DNA of 64,000 nt, from contig NZ_ATYM01000003.1 in the NCBI RefSeq assembly GCF_000427685.1, forward strand, positions 248,001 to 312,000. Reading direction: 5' to 3'. Source of the stretch: Haloplanus natans DSM 17983 (GTDB taxonomy: Archaea; Halobacteriota; Halobacteria; Halobacteriales; Haloferacaceae). Within the stretch, counting starts at the first letter, position 1; each line of letters starts with the position of its first letter. A program made the translations under genes and the position numbers. Positions 34,985-44,707 of the stretch are shown piece after piece. The notes beneath the pieces were generated by a model, which made no database searches, was not told the DNA's origin, and was given only the letters and a program-made list of their open reading frames with translations.

Positions 34985-37504
34985 ATGAGTTCGACACAAC
35001 ATGGGGAAGAGAACTTCCCCCGGATGCGACGCGAGAAAGAAAAGGTCCACGAGAAGCAGGCGAACGGCAAAGGGATCGGCTGGGGTGGCCAGTCGCTCCG
35101 CGAGCAGTTCGAGGACCTCGAAGAACGAACGGAGGAGACGGGCCACTACGCCGGCTTCGAGAAGCTCGAAATGAAACGCGAGCGGCCGATAGAGTACGAA
35201 CAGATGTTCGCCCAGCTCCGGGGTGACCTCGTGACCGCGCGCGAGACGTCGAAGGAGGTGGCCGCGACGCCCATCGTCGAGCAGGAGGGTGAACTCTGTT
35301 ACGGCCTGTTCACGCCGGAGGGCGATTCCATCGCCGTCTCGACGGGGATCATCGTGCACATCCACACGATGAGCGAGGCGATCAAGTACATGATCAACCA
35401 CGACTACGAGGAGAGTCCCGGGATCGAACCCGGCGATGTCTTCGTCAACAACGATCCACACGTCGGCGACGTTCACCCGTGTGACATCATGACGATGATT
35501 CCCATCTTCCACGAGGGAGAGCTCGTCGCGTGGGCAGGTGGCGTCAACCACGTCATCGACACCGGGGCCATCGGTCCTGGGAGCATGAACGTCTCGCAGG
35601 CGTCCCGCTTCGGCGACGGCGCCCACTACACCGCCCGCAAAATCGGCGAGGATCTGGAGCTGTACAACTCGTGGAAGAAGGACTATCCCGACAAGACGCG
35701 GACGCCGGACTTCCTGAAACTCGACGAGCGGACTCGCATGACCGGCTGTCTGATGATTCGGAACGCAGTCAACGACATCATCGACGAGTACGGCGTCGAG
35801 ACGTTCAAACAGCTCTCTCGCGAGGCCATTGAGGACGGCCGCCGTGGCTTCAGGAACCGCATCCGGAAGACGATGCTCCCCGGCACGTACCGGGGCGCGT
35901 CCTTCGTCGACGCCCTCTACGAGGGGCAGAGTAACCTGACACGCGCCTACGCGAACGAGAACCACCTGATGCACGCACCCTCGGAACTGCACGTCCGGGA
36001 GGACGGCTCGTTCCAAGTGTCGTTTGAGGGGGCGAACAAGTGGGGGTGGCATCCGTACAACTGCACGCCTGCGGCCATTCAGGGCGGTATCTGGGTGATG
36101 CTCACCCAGACCGTCATCCCGAACTCGAACGTCAACGACGGCGCGTACTACAGCTGTGACTTTCACCTCCCGGTGGGGTCGTGGGCGAATACCCAGAACA
36201 CGGAGACGGCTCACGCCTACGCGTGGCACTTCCTCGTCTCGGCGTGGGCACCCTTGTGGCAACACCTGTCACGCGGCTACTTCGCACGCGGCTTCTGGGA
36301 GGAGATCAACGCCGGCAACGCCAACACCTCGAACTGGCTGCAGGGCGGCGGCATCGACCAGTTCGACAAACTCCACGCCGTCAACTCCTTCGAGTCGGCG
36401 TGTGAGGGTGTCGGCGCACGCTACGTCGAGGACGGCGAACCGCACGCCGCGGCCATCTGGAACCCGGAGGGTGACATGGGCGACGCCGAGGTCTGGGAGA
36501 TGACCGAACCGCTCCCGTTCCTCGGTCGGTCGGTGAAGCCGAACACCGGCGGCGCGGGGCGGCGGGCCGGCGGGTCCGGCTTCGAGTCGATGCGGACGGT
36601 CAAGGACGTGAGCCGCTGGTTGCTCTACGAGATGGGCAACGGGTACATGACCAGCGACGGTGGCCTCTTCGGCGGCTATCCGGCCGCCTCGGGGTACATC
36701 CTCAATGCCCAGAACACGGATCTGCAGGAGCGCTTCGAGAATCAGGAGGACTACCCCCAGCACGACCTCGACCCGGAGAGCGGCGAGTTCGAGTCGAAAA
36801 TCGACGGGGAGATCACCCGTCGACCGGAGGGCATCAGCACGCCCAAGGAGTTCGACGACTACGACCTGTACCTGAACTACCTGCGTGGTGGCTCGGGACT
36901 AGGTGACCCGCTCGAACGCGACCCCGAAGACGTAGTCGACGACATCCACGACGGGTACGTCCTGCCGCGGCACGCGAAAGACGCGTACGCGGTGGTCGTG
37001 GAGAGAGTCGACGACGAAGCCCGACACAACTCCGCGGTCCACGGCGAGTACGAACTCGACCGCGAGGCGACCGAGGAACTCCGGGCCGAACGGATGACCG
37101 AACGGGCCGAGAAGGCCCAGCCCGTCTCCGAGTGGTACGACGAGGAGCGCGAGCGAATTCGCGAGCAGGACCTCATCGACGACGTGAAAAAGACCTACGA
37201 GAGCAGTATGCGCATGAGCAAGCAGTTCACCGACTTCTACCACGAGTTCTGGGAACTGCCCGACGACTTCGAGTGGGACCTGAGCGAGAAAGCCCAGCGC
37301 TCCCTCGAGGGTCGATTCAAGAGCGGCACGAAGATGAAGTGGGACAACCCGACCCACGGTCACGAAACGTGGCTGGACATCGGCCGCGACGACGAGCCGC
37401 GAGTGCCGTACACATGGAACGCCGACCGGTCGATTCAGGAGCTCTCGAGCCCGACTGCATCGTTCGGTGGAGTCACCACCGGAACAGCGACTGACGACGA
37501 CTGA
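34985..37504 (+). CDS. acxB: Acetone carboxylase alpha subunit (HyuB-type)
   Basis: 839 residues from MSSTQHGEENFPRMRREKEK. The HyuB core begins near 65 (ERPIEYEQMFAQLRGDLVTA) with TPIVEQEGELCYGLFTPEGD and the metal-site stretch FVNNDPHVGDVHPCDI near 153-168, which in characterised acetone carboxylases holds manganese ligands. GGWHPYNCTPAAIQGG-like and NTGGAGRRAGGSGFESMRTV segments follow. The C-terminal ~130 residues are charged. 140 bp after acxA, 11 bp before acxC. A near-copy lies at 41579-44077. Confidence 0.88.
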   Translation: MSSTQHGEENFPRMRREKEKVHEKQANGKGIGWGGQSLREQFEDLEERTEETGHYAGFEKLEMKRERPIEYEQMFAQLRGDLVTARETSKEVAATPIVEQEGELCYGLFTPEGDSIAVSTGIIVHIHTMSEAIKYMINHDYEESPGIEPGDVFVNNDPHVGDVHPCDIMTMIPIFHEGELVAWAGGVNHVIDTGAIGPGSMNVSQASRFGDGAHYTARKIGEDLELYNSWKKDYPDKTRTPDFLKLDERTRMTGCLMIRNAVNDIIDEYGVETFKQLSREAIEDGRRGFRNRIRKTMLPGTYRGASFVDALYEGQSNLTRAYANENHLMHAPSELHVREDGSFQVSFEGANKWGWHPYNCTPAAIQGGIWVMLTQTVIPNSNVNDGAYYSCDFHLPVGSWANTQNTETAHAYAWHFLVSAWAPLWQHLSRGYFARGFWEEINAGNANTSNWLQGGGIDQFDKLHAVNSFESACEGVGARYVEDGEPHAAAIWNPEGDMGDAEVWEMTEPLPFLGRSVKPNTGGAGRRAGGSGFESMRTVKDVSRWLLYEMGNGYMTSDGGLFGGYPAASGYILNAQNTDLQERFENQEDYPQHDLDPESGEFESKIDGEITRRPEGISTPKEFDDYDLYLNYLRGGSGLGDPLERDPEDVVDDIHDGYVLPRHAKDAYAVVVERVDDEARHNSAVHGEYELDREATEELRAERMTERAEKAQPVSEWYDEERERIREQDLIDDVKKTYESSMRMSKQFTDFYHEFWELPDDFEWDLSEKAQRSLEGRFKSGTKMKWDNPTHGHETWLDIGRDDEPRVPYTWNADRSIQELSSPTASFGGVTTGTATDDD

Positions 37505-37515
37505 GGTGAGAGACA

Positions 37516-38025
37516 ATGCCAGAATCATACCCACGCGAACACATCGAGGATCTCGTCGACGACAATCTGGAGTGGAATCAGCTCCACGACATGATGAGCG
37601 ATTTCAAGGACGCCGACCGGTTCCAGAAGGTCCGGGACGTCCTGCAGGAGCGGGTCGACTGGGATGACCCGATCATCATCCCGTACGCCGACCATCTGTA
37701 CGTCGTCGCGAAGTCGGCGGACCGCTGGGTCATCAAGTGCGACTGCGGCCACGAGTTCTGCGAACACGACCAGAACTGGAAGGCGGACGCGCTGATCAAC
37801 GTCCGGGACACGGAGGAACAGTACCTCGAAATCTACCCCGAGCAGATGCATCCGCATCCGGATTACATGGAACTGCGGGAGTTCTTTTGTCCCGGCTGTA
37901 ACACGCTGCTCGAAGTGACGAACGTCATGCCGGGCTACCCGCTCATCCACGAGTTCGAGCCCGACATCGAGACGTTCTACGAGGAGTGGATCGGGGAACC
38001 GATTCCGACGCCCGAGTCGGCGTAA
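37516..38025 (+). CDS. acxC: Acetone carboxylase gamma subunit
   Basis: 169 residues, the usual AcxC length. Zinc ligands are visible as C75/C77/C82 (IKCDCGHEFC) and C125/C128 (FFCPGCNTLLEV). The C-terminal ALINVRDTEEQYLEIYPEQM and PGYPLIHEFEPDIETFYEEW are typical of the subunit. It bridges the alpha and beta subunits in the hexamer. Eleven bases after acxB. Its presence is the best discriminator in favour of acetone carboxylase over generic hydantoinase. Confidence 0.88.
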   Translation: MPESYPREHIEDLVDDNLEWNQLHDMMSDFKDADRFQKVRDVLQERVDWDDPIIIPYADHLYVVAKSADRWVIKCDCGHEFCEHDQNWKADALINVRDTEEQYLEIYPEQMHPHPDYMELREFFCPGCNTLLEVTNVMPGYPLIHEFEPDIETFYEEWIGEPIPTPESA

Positions 38026-38084
38026 CCGAGCCCCAGCCGCCTTTCCTCAGATGCCTCTCACCGACACCACCACCGGAGCCAACG

Positions 38085-39662
38085 ATGTCTGAACACCGTC
38101 CCCCGACGCTGAAGGGCCTCTACGAGTCCACGCTCCGTCGGCACGCAACTGCGCCCGCCATCACGTTCGACGGCGAGACGCTGACCTACGCCGAACTCGA
38201 CTCACGGTCGGCCCGCGCTGCTGCTGCACTCCGCGAATGCGGCCTCGAAACGCCGGATCGCGTGGGCGTTCTCATGTCGAACCGGCTGGAGTACCCCATC
38301 ACTGATATCGGACTTACACGCGCCGGCCTCGTGAAAGTCCCGCTGAACGACATGCTCTCGGCAGGCGACATCGAGTATATGCTGGCAAACAGCGACGCGA
38401 GCGCCGTCGTCGTCGGTCCGAACTTCGTCGAGACCATCGCGACAGTCGCGCCGAACGTACCGACGCTGGAACACGTGATCACCGTCGACGCCTACGCTCC
38501 GGCCTCGATTGCGGAGCAGTATCGGACCGTTCGATTCGACCGGCTTCTCGACGAGGTAACTCCCGAACCACCGGCGGTGTCGGTCGGTCGGGAGACGCTC
38601 GCGGGCATCTTCCACACCGGCGGCACGACCGGCGATCCGAAGGGGGTGAAACACACACAGGAGAACCTCGCGTTGAACGCGTTCGCCCACGCCGTCGAAC
38701 TCGACATCTGCCCGCGCGAGACGCTGTTGTTGATGACGCCCCTGCCGCACTCGGCCGGACTCATCATGGCCGGTGGACTCACGCAGGGGTGTCGCCACGT
38801 TGTCACGCAAGGGTTCGACGCCCGGCGTGCGCTCGAAACCATCGAGCACGAGGGGGTGTCGTGGACGTTCATGGTGCCGACGATGATCTATCGCGTCCTC
38901 GACCTGCTCGGCGAGGAGTCGTACGACACCACGACGCTGGAGACGCTCGCCTACGGCGCCGCCCCGATGAAGCCGGCTCGACTGCGGGAGGGACTCGACC
39001 GACTGGGGCGCGTCTTCGTCCAGTTCTACGGCCAGTACGAAACGCCGGACCTTATCACGGTGCTGCCGAAACACGCCCACGACCCGGACGACGAGAAACG
39101 GCTCTCGTCCTGTGGTCTCCCCACGTCGATGTGTGAGGTGACCGTCGTTGACGACGACGGTGATCCGGTTCCGACCGGGGAGCCGGGTGAAATCCTCGCC
39201 CGTGGCGCCTACTCTATGGCGGGGTACTACGAGATGCCCGAGCGAACCGAGGAGACGATAGTCGACGGCTGGATCCACACCGGCGATATCGGCCGGATGG
39301 ACGAGGACGGCTACGTCTACATCCTCGACCGCGACTCCGACGTCATCATCACCGGCGGGATGAACGTGTACTCGGTTACCGTCGAAGACGTGATCCAGCA
39401 ACACGAACAGGTCGCGAACGTCGCCGTCATCGGCGTACCGGACGACGACTGGGGTGAGGCGGTCAAGGCCGTCGTCGTCCCGGAGGACGACACCGTGGAC
39501 CGAGCGGCACTCCTCGCGTTCTGTGCCGACCGGCTGGCCGACTACGAGACGCCGAAGTCCGTCGACATCGTCGAGTCGCTCCCGACGACGCCGTACGGAA
39601 AACTCGACAAGAAGCGGCTCCGCGAACCCTACTGGGCCGCCGAGGAGCGCGAAATCACCTGA
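38085..39662 (+). CDS. Acyl-CoA ligase (AMP-binding), possibly acetoacetyl-CoA forming
   Basis: 525 residues from MSEHRPPTLKGLYESTLRRH (ATG 38085, after about 60 bp). Adenylation motifs: HTGGTTGDPKGVKHT (A3) near 183, YGQYETPD (A5) near 321, HTGDIGRMDEDGYVYILDR (A7/A8) near 402, and PTTPYGKLDKKRL with the catalytic Lys near 509. In this operon the likely substrate is acetoacetate made by the carboxylase, giving acetoacetyl-CoA for thiolysis. Medium-chain or aryl acids cannot be excluded from sequence. Confidence 0.85.
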   Translation: MSEHRPPTLKGLYESTLRRHATAPAITFDGETLTYAELDSRSARAAAALRECGLETPDRVGVLMSNRLEYPITDIGLTRAGLVKVPLNDMLSAGDIEYMLANSDASAVVVGPNFVETIATVAPNVPTLEHVITVDAYAPASIAEQYRTVRFDRLLDEVTPEPPAVSVGRETLAGIFHTGGTTGDPKGVKHTQENLALNAFAHAVELDICPRETLLLMTPLPHSAGLIMAGGLTQGCRHVVTQGFDARRALETIEHEGVSWTFMVPTMIYRVLDLLGEESYDTTTLETLAYGAAPMKPARLREGLDRLGRVFVQFYGQYETPDLITVLPKHAHDPDDEKRLSSCGLPTSMCEVTVVDDDGDPVPTGEPGEILARGAYSMAGYYEMPERTEETIVDGWIHTGDIGRMDEDGYVYILDRDSDVIITGGMNVYSVTVEDVIQQHEQVANVAVIGVPDDDWGEAVKAVVVPEDDTVDRAALLAFCADRLADYETPKSVDIVESLPTTPYGKLDKKRLREPYWAAEEREIT

Positions 39663-39667
39663 CTGCG

Positions 39668-40090
39668 ATGATCACCAAAATCGACCACTTGGGGGTGCTC
39701 GTTTCGGATATCGACGCCAACGAGGCGCTGTTCGAACTGCTTGGGCTCGATGTCGGCGCCGTCGAACACGTCCCGGCTTTCGGCGTCGATATCGCGTTCA
39801 TCCGGGTCGGCGAGAGTCTCGTCGAACTGGTCGAACCGGTCGACCACGATAGCGACATTGCGGCCGACCTCCGCGCGGCGGACGACGACGCGCTTCTCCA
39901 CCACGTCGCCTACCGCGTCGAGGATATCGAGGCCGAGTTGGAGACGTTGCGCGCGGCGGGCGTCCCACTCGCCGACGAGACGCCCAGACGCGGGGCGGGC
40001 GATGCGCGGGTCGCCTTCCTCGATCCGGCGGCTGCGAACGGCGTCCGTGTCGAACTCGTGGAGCGACCGTCCGACGTGGCGCTCGACTGA
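39668..40090 (+). CDS. VOC-family protein, methylmalonyl-CoA epimerase-like
   Basis: 140 residues. Two beta-alpha-beta-beta-beta units with metal-ligand pattern: His7 (KIDHLGVLV), Glu in SLVELVEPV, His in LLHHVAYRV, Glu in VRVELVERP. This four-ligand set fits methylmalonyl-CoA epimerase and related lyases. Five bases after the ligase gene, so co-transcribed. It could handle a CoA thioester or remove toxic aldehydes formed from acetone metabolism; not decided. Confidence 0.75.
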   Translation: MITKIDHLGVLVSDIDANEALFELLGLDVGAVEHVPAFGVDIAFIRVGESLVELVEPVDHDSDIAADLRAADDDALLHHVAYRVEDIEAELETLRAAGVPLADETPRRGAGDARVAFLDPAAANGVRVELVERPSDVALD

Positions 40091-40439
40091 GCGGGGTCGC
40101 CGTCGCCGTCTCCAGGTGTGCCGGCGTCCGCCGACTGCACCCCGGTGGCGACTGTCACCCTCTCGTCGTGGCTCGCGTCGCGATTCGCTGTGAGCGACCG
40201 AAGGCAGTATCTGTTGATAAGATGAATACATATATCGTGTCGATTCGTGGTAACCATTAGGTCTACTGGTCGGGGTAAAACATACGCCTCGACTATCAGG
40301 GTTGCGCACCGGGAAGACGATGTGGTTGTCCCCCGTGTTTCACCGCACTGTACCGCATCGTCCCGCATCGAATGGGCCCACAATGAGAGACCGGACATGA
40401 TGAGCCGACACCTCGATCACACGGTAGTCGCCTGACACC
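40091..40439. other. Intergenic region upstream of the Bat-type regulator
   Basis: 349 bases without a supported gene. It includes an AT-rich promoter-like stretch GATGAATACATATATCG at 40219-40237 that could drive the regulator gene. Confidence 0.5.
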
Positions 40440-41120
40440 ATGCTTAGATTCGAATTTCAGATTCGTCTGGCCGGAATCCTTTCGCACATCCTCGATGTCT
40501 CCGAACAGGTCGAGAGTATCGAGATCGACAATGCGCTTCCGGTCACCGACGGCGGTGTCTTCCTTTTTCTGACGGTCAAGTTCGACGAGACCGTCTCGGA
40601 GACGGACATCGCGGGCCAGTTGCCCGACATGGACATCGTCAACATGAGTCAGGCGACGGTCAACTCGCAGATGTACTATCTCTGTGTCGTGACCGAGCTC
40701 GCGAACGTCTCCGTGCTGTCGCTACTGACTGAACAGCAGGCGATTCCGCACCGTATCGTCGGCGAGAACTCCCAGCTGTCGGTCGTGGCGTCGGTTCGCG
40801 ACTGGAATCATCTGAAGAAAGTTGCCAACACCATCGAAGACGAGCACGGGTCGCTCGAACTCATCGGGACAACCCAGACCGAGAGCGTCGGCTTCCCACT
40901 CGGGGGCGACAAAATAAAGCAGAGTATGTCGGGGAAGCTCTCCGACGCCCAGCTTGAGGTACTGGAGATGGCCTACCAGATGGGGTATTTCAAAGTTCCA
41001 CAGGAGGTGACGGCCGAAGAGATCGCCAACGAGCTGGACATCAGCAGGTCGACGCTGAGCGAACGGCTCCGTCGCGTTGAACACAACTTCTGTGCACTCC
41101 TTTTCGGCCCCCGCCAATGA
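40440..41120 (+). CDS. Bacterio-opsin-activator-type HTH regulator
   Basis: 226 residues. The C-terminal HTH_10 domain is clear: LSDAQLEVLEMAYQMGYFKV, PQEVTAEEIANELDISRSTL, SERLRRVEHN (residues ~165-215). The N-terminal ~150 residues (MLRFEFQIRLAGILSHILDV) resemble the ligand-sensing part of Bat-like proteins without PAS/GAF. Between two carboxylase gene groups and coupled (ATGA) to a Usp-like gene, it is the best candidate for the acetone-responsive regulator. Confidence 0.85.
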   Translation: MLRFEFQIRLAGILSHILDVSEQVESIEIDNALPVTDGGVFLFLTVKFDETVSETDIAGQLPDMDIVNMSQATVNSQMYYLCVVTELANVSVLSLLTEQQAIPHRIVGENSQLSVVASVRDWNHLKKVANTIEDEHGSLELIGTTQTESVGFPLGGDKIKQSMSGKLSDAQLEVLEMAYQMGYFKVPQEVTAEEIANELDISRSTLSERLRRVEHNFCALLFGPRQ

Positions 41121-41515
41121 CCACCATCATCATCATCAAGTCGGTCGACCAGGAACCGGCCGTCAGGGAGGTCCTCGAATCTGTCGTAGATGGGGACGAC
41201 ACCGTCTGTTTCCTTCGACTGCCAACCGTGCGGTGTCTCGGAGCCCTCATACAGGCCGTCAACCCCATGATCAACTACGGCATCGACTACAGTATCAACT
41301 GCCTTCCAGAGGGCTATGACACTGCTGATCTCGTTGAGTTCGCAATCGATGTCGACGCAAATCGGATCTGTATCGGTATTTCCGAAAAGACGCTGACCGG
41401 CAAGGCACGAATTGACGACCTGACACAGTCGATACTCCTCCACGATGACATCTCGGGCGATGTCATCGTCGGGGATAACGCCATCATTTTGGAGGAACTC
41501 GACTATGACGGGTAG
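41117..41515 (+). CDS. UspA-like single-domain protein
   Basis: 132 residues, ATG overlapping the regulator's TGA. MTTIIIIKSVDQEPAVREVL opens the fold, and LVEFAIDVDANRICIGISEK followed by TLTGKARIDDLTQSILLHDD corresponds to the Usp alpha/beta segment, though the ATP-binding G-x2-G-x9-G is not fully conserved. Possibly a small partner or sensor for the Bat-type regulator. Confidence 0.6.
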   Translation: MTTIIIIKSVDQEPAVREVLESVVDGDDTVCFLRLPTVRCLGALIQAVNPMINYGIDYSINCLPEGYDTADLVEFAIDVDANRICIGISEKTLTGKARIDDLTQSILLHDDISGDVIVGDNAIILEELDYDG

Positions 41516-41578
41516 TCCCGCTCGGCTCCCAAACGGGGACGCCGAAACCACCGCGATCTCACCCCACAGCCACTACTC

Positions 41579-44077
41579 ATGAGTTCGACTGATCAGACCA
41601 AGACGGAAGAACGACGTGCGGACGCACGACGCGAACTGACCAAAGTTCGAGAGAAACGCCAACGAGGCGAGGGAATCGGCTGGAACGGCAAGACGCTCCG
41701 CGAGCAACTCGCCAAACTTGAGGATAAGACCGAGGCGACGGATCACTACAATGGGCTGTCGACGCTCACGCTGAAGCAGGACGACCCGATTCGGTACGAG
41801 CAGCTGTACGCCCGACTCCGGGGTGATCTGGTGACCGCGCGCGAGATATCGAAAGAAGTCTCGGCGACGCCCATCGTCGAGCAGGAAGGCGAGCTGTGCT
41901 ATGGCCTATTCACGCCGGAGGGTGACTCGATCGCCGTCTCGACGGGGATCATCGTGCACATCCACACGATGAGCGAGGCGATCAAATTCATTATCAACCA
42001 CGATTACGAGGAAAATCCGAAGATCGAGCCAGGTGATATCTTCGTCAACAACGACCCCCACGTCGGAGACGTCCATCCTTGTGATCTAATGACACTCATC
42101 CCCATCTTCCACGAGGGAGAACTCGTCGCGTGGGCAGGCGGCGTCAACCACGTCATCGACACCGGAGCCATCGGCCCCGGAAGCATGAACGTCTCGCAGG
42201 CGTCCCGTTTCGGCGACGGCGCCTACTACACGGCCCGTAAAGTCGGTGAGGAGTTCGAACTGTACAATTCGTGGAAGAAAGAGTATCCCGCCAAAACACG
42301 GACACCGGACTTCCTGAAACTCGACGAGCGGACTCGCATGACCGGCTGTCTGATGATTCGGGATGCGGTCAAAGAGCTGATCGGCTCCATCGGGGTCGAT
42401 ACCTTCAAACAACTGTCTCGTGAGGCAGTTGAGGACGGTCGCAGAGGCTTCCGAAAGCGGATCAAGAAGACGATGTTACCCGGCACCTACCGGGGCGCGT
42501 CCTTCGTCGACGCCCTCTACGAGGGACAGGCGAATGTGACTCGCGAATACGCGAACGAGAATCACCTGATGCATGCGCCCTCGGAACTGCACATCCGAGA
42601 GGATGGTTCGTTCCAAGTGTCGTTTGAGGGGGCGAACAAGTGGGGGTGGCATCCGTACAACTGCACGCCAGCAGCTATTCAAGGCGGCGTCTGGGTGATG
42701 CTCACCCAGACCGTCATCCCCAACGAGCGGGTCAATGACGGCGCGTACTACGCCTGTGATTTTCATTTGCCGGTGGGTTCGTGGGCGAACACGCAGAACA
42801 CGGAGACGGCCCACGCCTACGCGTGGCACTTCCTCGTCTCGGCGTGGGCACCCTTGTGGCAACACCTCTCGCGAGGATACTACGCTCGGGGCTTCTGGGA
42901 GGAGATCAACGCGGGCAACGCCAACACGTCGAACTGGTTGCAGGGCGGCGGCATCGACCAGTTCGACAAACTCCACGCCGTCAACTCCTTCGAGGCTGCA
43001 TGTGAAGGTGTCGGCGCGCGCTACGTCGAGGACGGTGAACCCCACGCGTCGGCCGTCTGGAACCCCGAGGGCGACATGGGCGACGCGGAAGCGTGGGAAC
43101 GGGTCGAGCCACTACCGTTCCTTGGGCGGGCAGTGAAGCCAAATACGGGCGGCGCGGGTCGTCGGGCCGGTGGCTCGGGCTTCGAGTCGATGCGGACGGT
43201 CAAAGACGTGAGCCGCTGGCTGCTCTACGAGATGGGCAACGGGTACATGACCAGCGACGGCGGCCTGTTCGGCGGCTACCCGGCCGCCTCGGGCTACATC
43301 CTCAACGCCACAGATACCGACCTGCAAGAGCGCTTCGAGAATCAGGACGACTACCCCCAGCACGACCTCGACCCGGAGAGCGGCGAGTTCGAATCCAAGG
43401 TTGACGGGGAGATCACCCGTCGACCGGAGGGCATCAGCACGCCCAAGGAGTTCGACGACTACGACCTGTACCTGAACTACCTGCGTGGTGGCTCGGGACT
43501 GGGTGATCCGCTCGAACGCGACCCCGAAAACGTAGTCGACGACATCCACGACGGGTACGTCCTCCCACGACACGCGAAGGACGCGTACGCGGTGGTCGTG
43601 GAGAAAGTTGACGACGAAGCCCGACACAACTCCGCGGTTCACGGCGAGTATGAACTCGACCGCGAGGCGACCGAAAAGCTGCGGGCAGAACGGCTCGCAG
43701 AGCGGGCGGAGAAGGCCAAGCCCGTCTCGGAGTGGTACGAAGAGGAGCGCGAACGGATCCGTGAACAGAATCTCATCGATGACGTGAAAAAGACCTACGA
43801 GAGCAGTATGCGAATGAGTACCCCATTCGCGGACTTCTACCGCGAGTTCTGGGAGTTGTCCGAGGACTTCGAGTGGGATCTGAGCGAGAAGGCCCAGCGC
43901 TCTCTCGACAACCGGTTCGACACTGGCCTCCGCCCCATGTGGGACAATTACACACGACGACACAAAATTTGGCTCAACGTCGACGATGAACCGTACGTTC
44001 CATACACATGGCACGCGGACCGGTCGATCCAAGACCTCTCGGACATCGAATCGACATTCGGCGACGACGGTCGGTGA
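41579..44077 (+). CDS. acxB: Second acetone carboxylase alpha subunit (orphan paralogue)
   Basis: 832 residues. Matches the alpha subunit at 34985-37504 nearly throughout; the metal-site stretch FVNNDPHVGDVHPCDL is kept. Divergence is concentrated in the first ~75 residues and last ~60. At DNA level, blocks identical over dozens of bases alternate with blocks that differ at many third positions, suggesting gene conversion after duplication. No second beta or gamma gene follows, so it must share those subunits or be for a different substrate. Starts 64 bases after the Usp-like gene. Confidence 0.88.
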   Translation: MSSTDQTKTEERRADARRELTKVREKRQRGEGIGWNGKTLREQLAKLEDKTEATDHYNGLSTLTLKQDDPIRYEQLYARLRGDLVTAREISKEVSATPIVEQEGELCYGLFTPEGDSIAVSTGIIVHIHTMSEAIKFIINHDYEENPKIEPGDIFVNNDPHVGDVHPCDLMTLIPIFHEGELVAWAGGVNHVIDTGAIGPGSMNVSQASRFGDGAYYTARKVGEEFELYNSWKKEYPAKTRTPDFLKLDERTRMTGCLMIRDAVKELIGSIGVDTFKQLSREAVEDGRRGFRKRIKKTMLPGTYRGASFVDALYEGQANVTREYANENHLMHAPSELHIREDGSFQVSFEGANKWGWHPYNCTPAAIQGGVWVMLTQTVIPNERVNDGAYYACDFHLPVGSWANTQNTETAHAYAWHFLVSAWAPLWQHLSRGYYARGFWEEINAGNANTSNWLQGGGIDQFDKLHAVNSFEAACEGVGARYVEDGEPHASAVWNPEGDMGDAEAWERVEPLPFLGRAVKPNTGGAGRRAGGSGFESMRTVKDVSRWLLYEMGNGYMTSDGGLFGGYPAASGYILNATDTDLQERFENQDDYPQHDLDPESGEFESKVDGEITRRPEGISTPKEFDDYDLYLNYLRGGSGLGDPLERDPENVVDDIHDGYVLPRHAKDAYAVVVEKVDDEARHNSAVHGEYELDREATEKLRAERLAERAEKAKPVSEWYEEERERIREQNLIDDVKKTYESSMRMSTPFADFYREFWELSEDFEWDLSEKAQRSLDNRFDTGLRPMWDNYTRRHKIWLNVDDEPYVPYTWHADRSIQDLSDIESTFGDDGR

Positions 44078-44217
44078 CCAATTCGCCGCTCTGGGACTCA
44101 ACGACCGCTCCTGCGACTTTGGACACCTCTCCCGTCATACCGATTGTTGTAAGCTAGTACTGGCTGTCGCTACCTCCGTAGTTGGTGACTTTCGGTAAAC
44201 AGTAACGACAGTTCATA

Positions 44218-44349
44218 TCAGCCACTCCCGAGCGACAACGAGATTACATCTCCACCCACAACGCCTCGAATACGTTTCCGCTGGCTGTCGGCAGTCATGT
44301 AGTAACCACAGTTGGCGCACTCGCATGTGTATGGCAGGGTGATGTCCAT
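44218..44349 (-). CDS. Possible 43-residue zinc-finger microprotein
   Basis: ATG at 44349 to TGA at 44218: MDITLPYTCECANCGYYM with C-x-C-x2-C, then a basic stretch (DSQRKRIRGVVGG). Haloarchaea encode many such tiny zinc proteins. Only one Cys cluster is present, so zinc binding would need a partner or dimer. Coding status uncertain. Confidence 0.4.
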   Translation of the reverse strand: MDITLPYTCECANCGYYMTADSQRKRIRGVVGGDVISLSLGSG

Positions 44350-44477
44350 TATCACAGGGGCCTCGACGATTGTATACCTGTATCTTAACAGTCATGTTGG
44401 TGGTCGTCTATTGGTTATCCCCAGTAGCCAACGGTATCTTCCGGATTTAGCTCGTGACGACAAATTCGCCAAAATAA

Positions 44478-44549
44478 ATTACAGAAAATCTTCATATCCC
44501 TCTCCTTGCTTGATACTATTAGTCATACGAATGACTGGCTACGAACTGC
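44478..44549 (+). pseudogene. Relic of a sod promoter and first codons
   Basis: ACAGAAAAT ... TCATAT ... ATACGAATGACTG-CTACGAAC appears here and again at the real sod gene (44964-45036) with identical 44-bp spacing from ACAGAAAAT to the ATACGAATGAC block. The relic would read MTGYELPPL (true sod: MTDYELDPLPYDYD) and then loses similarity. It points to a former second sod copy or a duplicated promoter. Confidence 0.55.
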
Positions 44550-44707
44550 CGCCGCTATCGCAGCATCCGATATCCAGCGAGAGAGATCATGCCCGATTAG
44601 TGCTCACTGCGATTGCGGGGACCACAAGTTCGCGGCGAACGCCCGAACGAGCCACGGAACAACGGAGATCCACTAAGCAGTAATAGAGAATCCCGAGGGG
44701 ACAGTTA

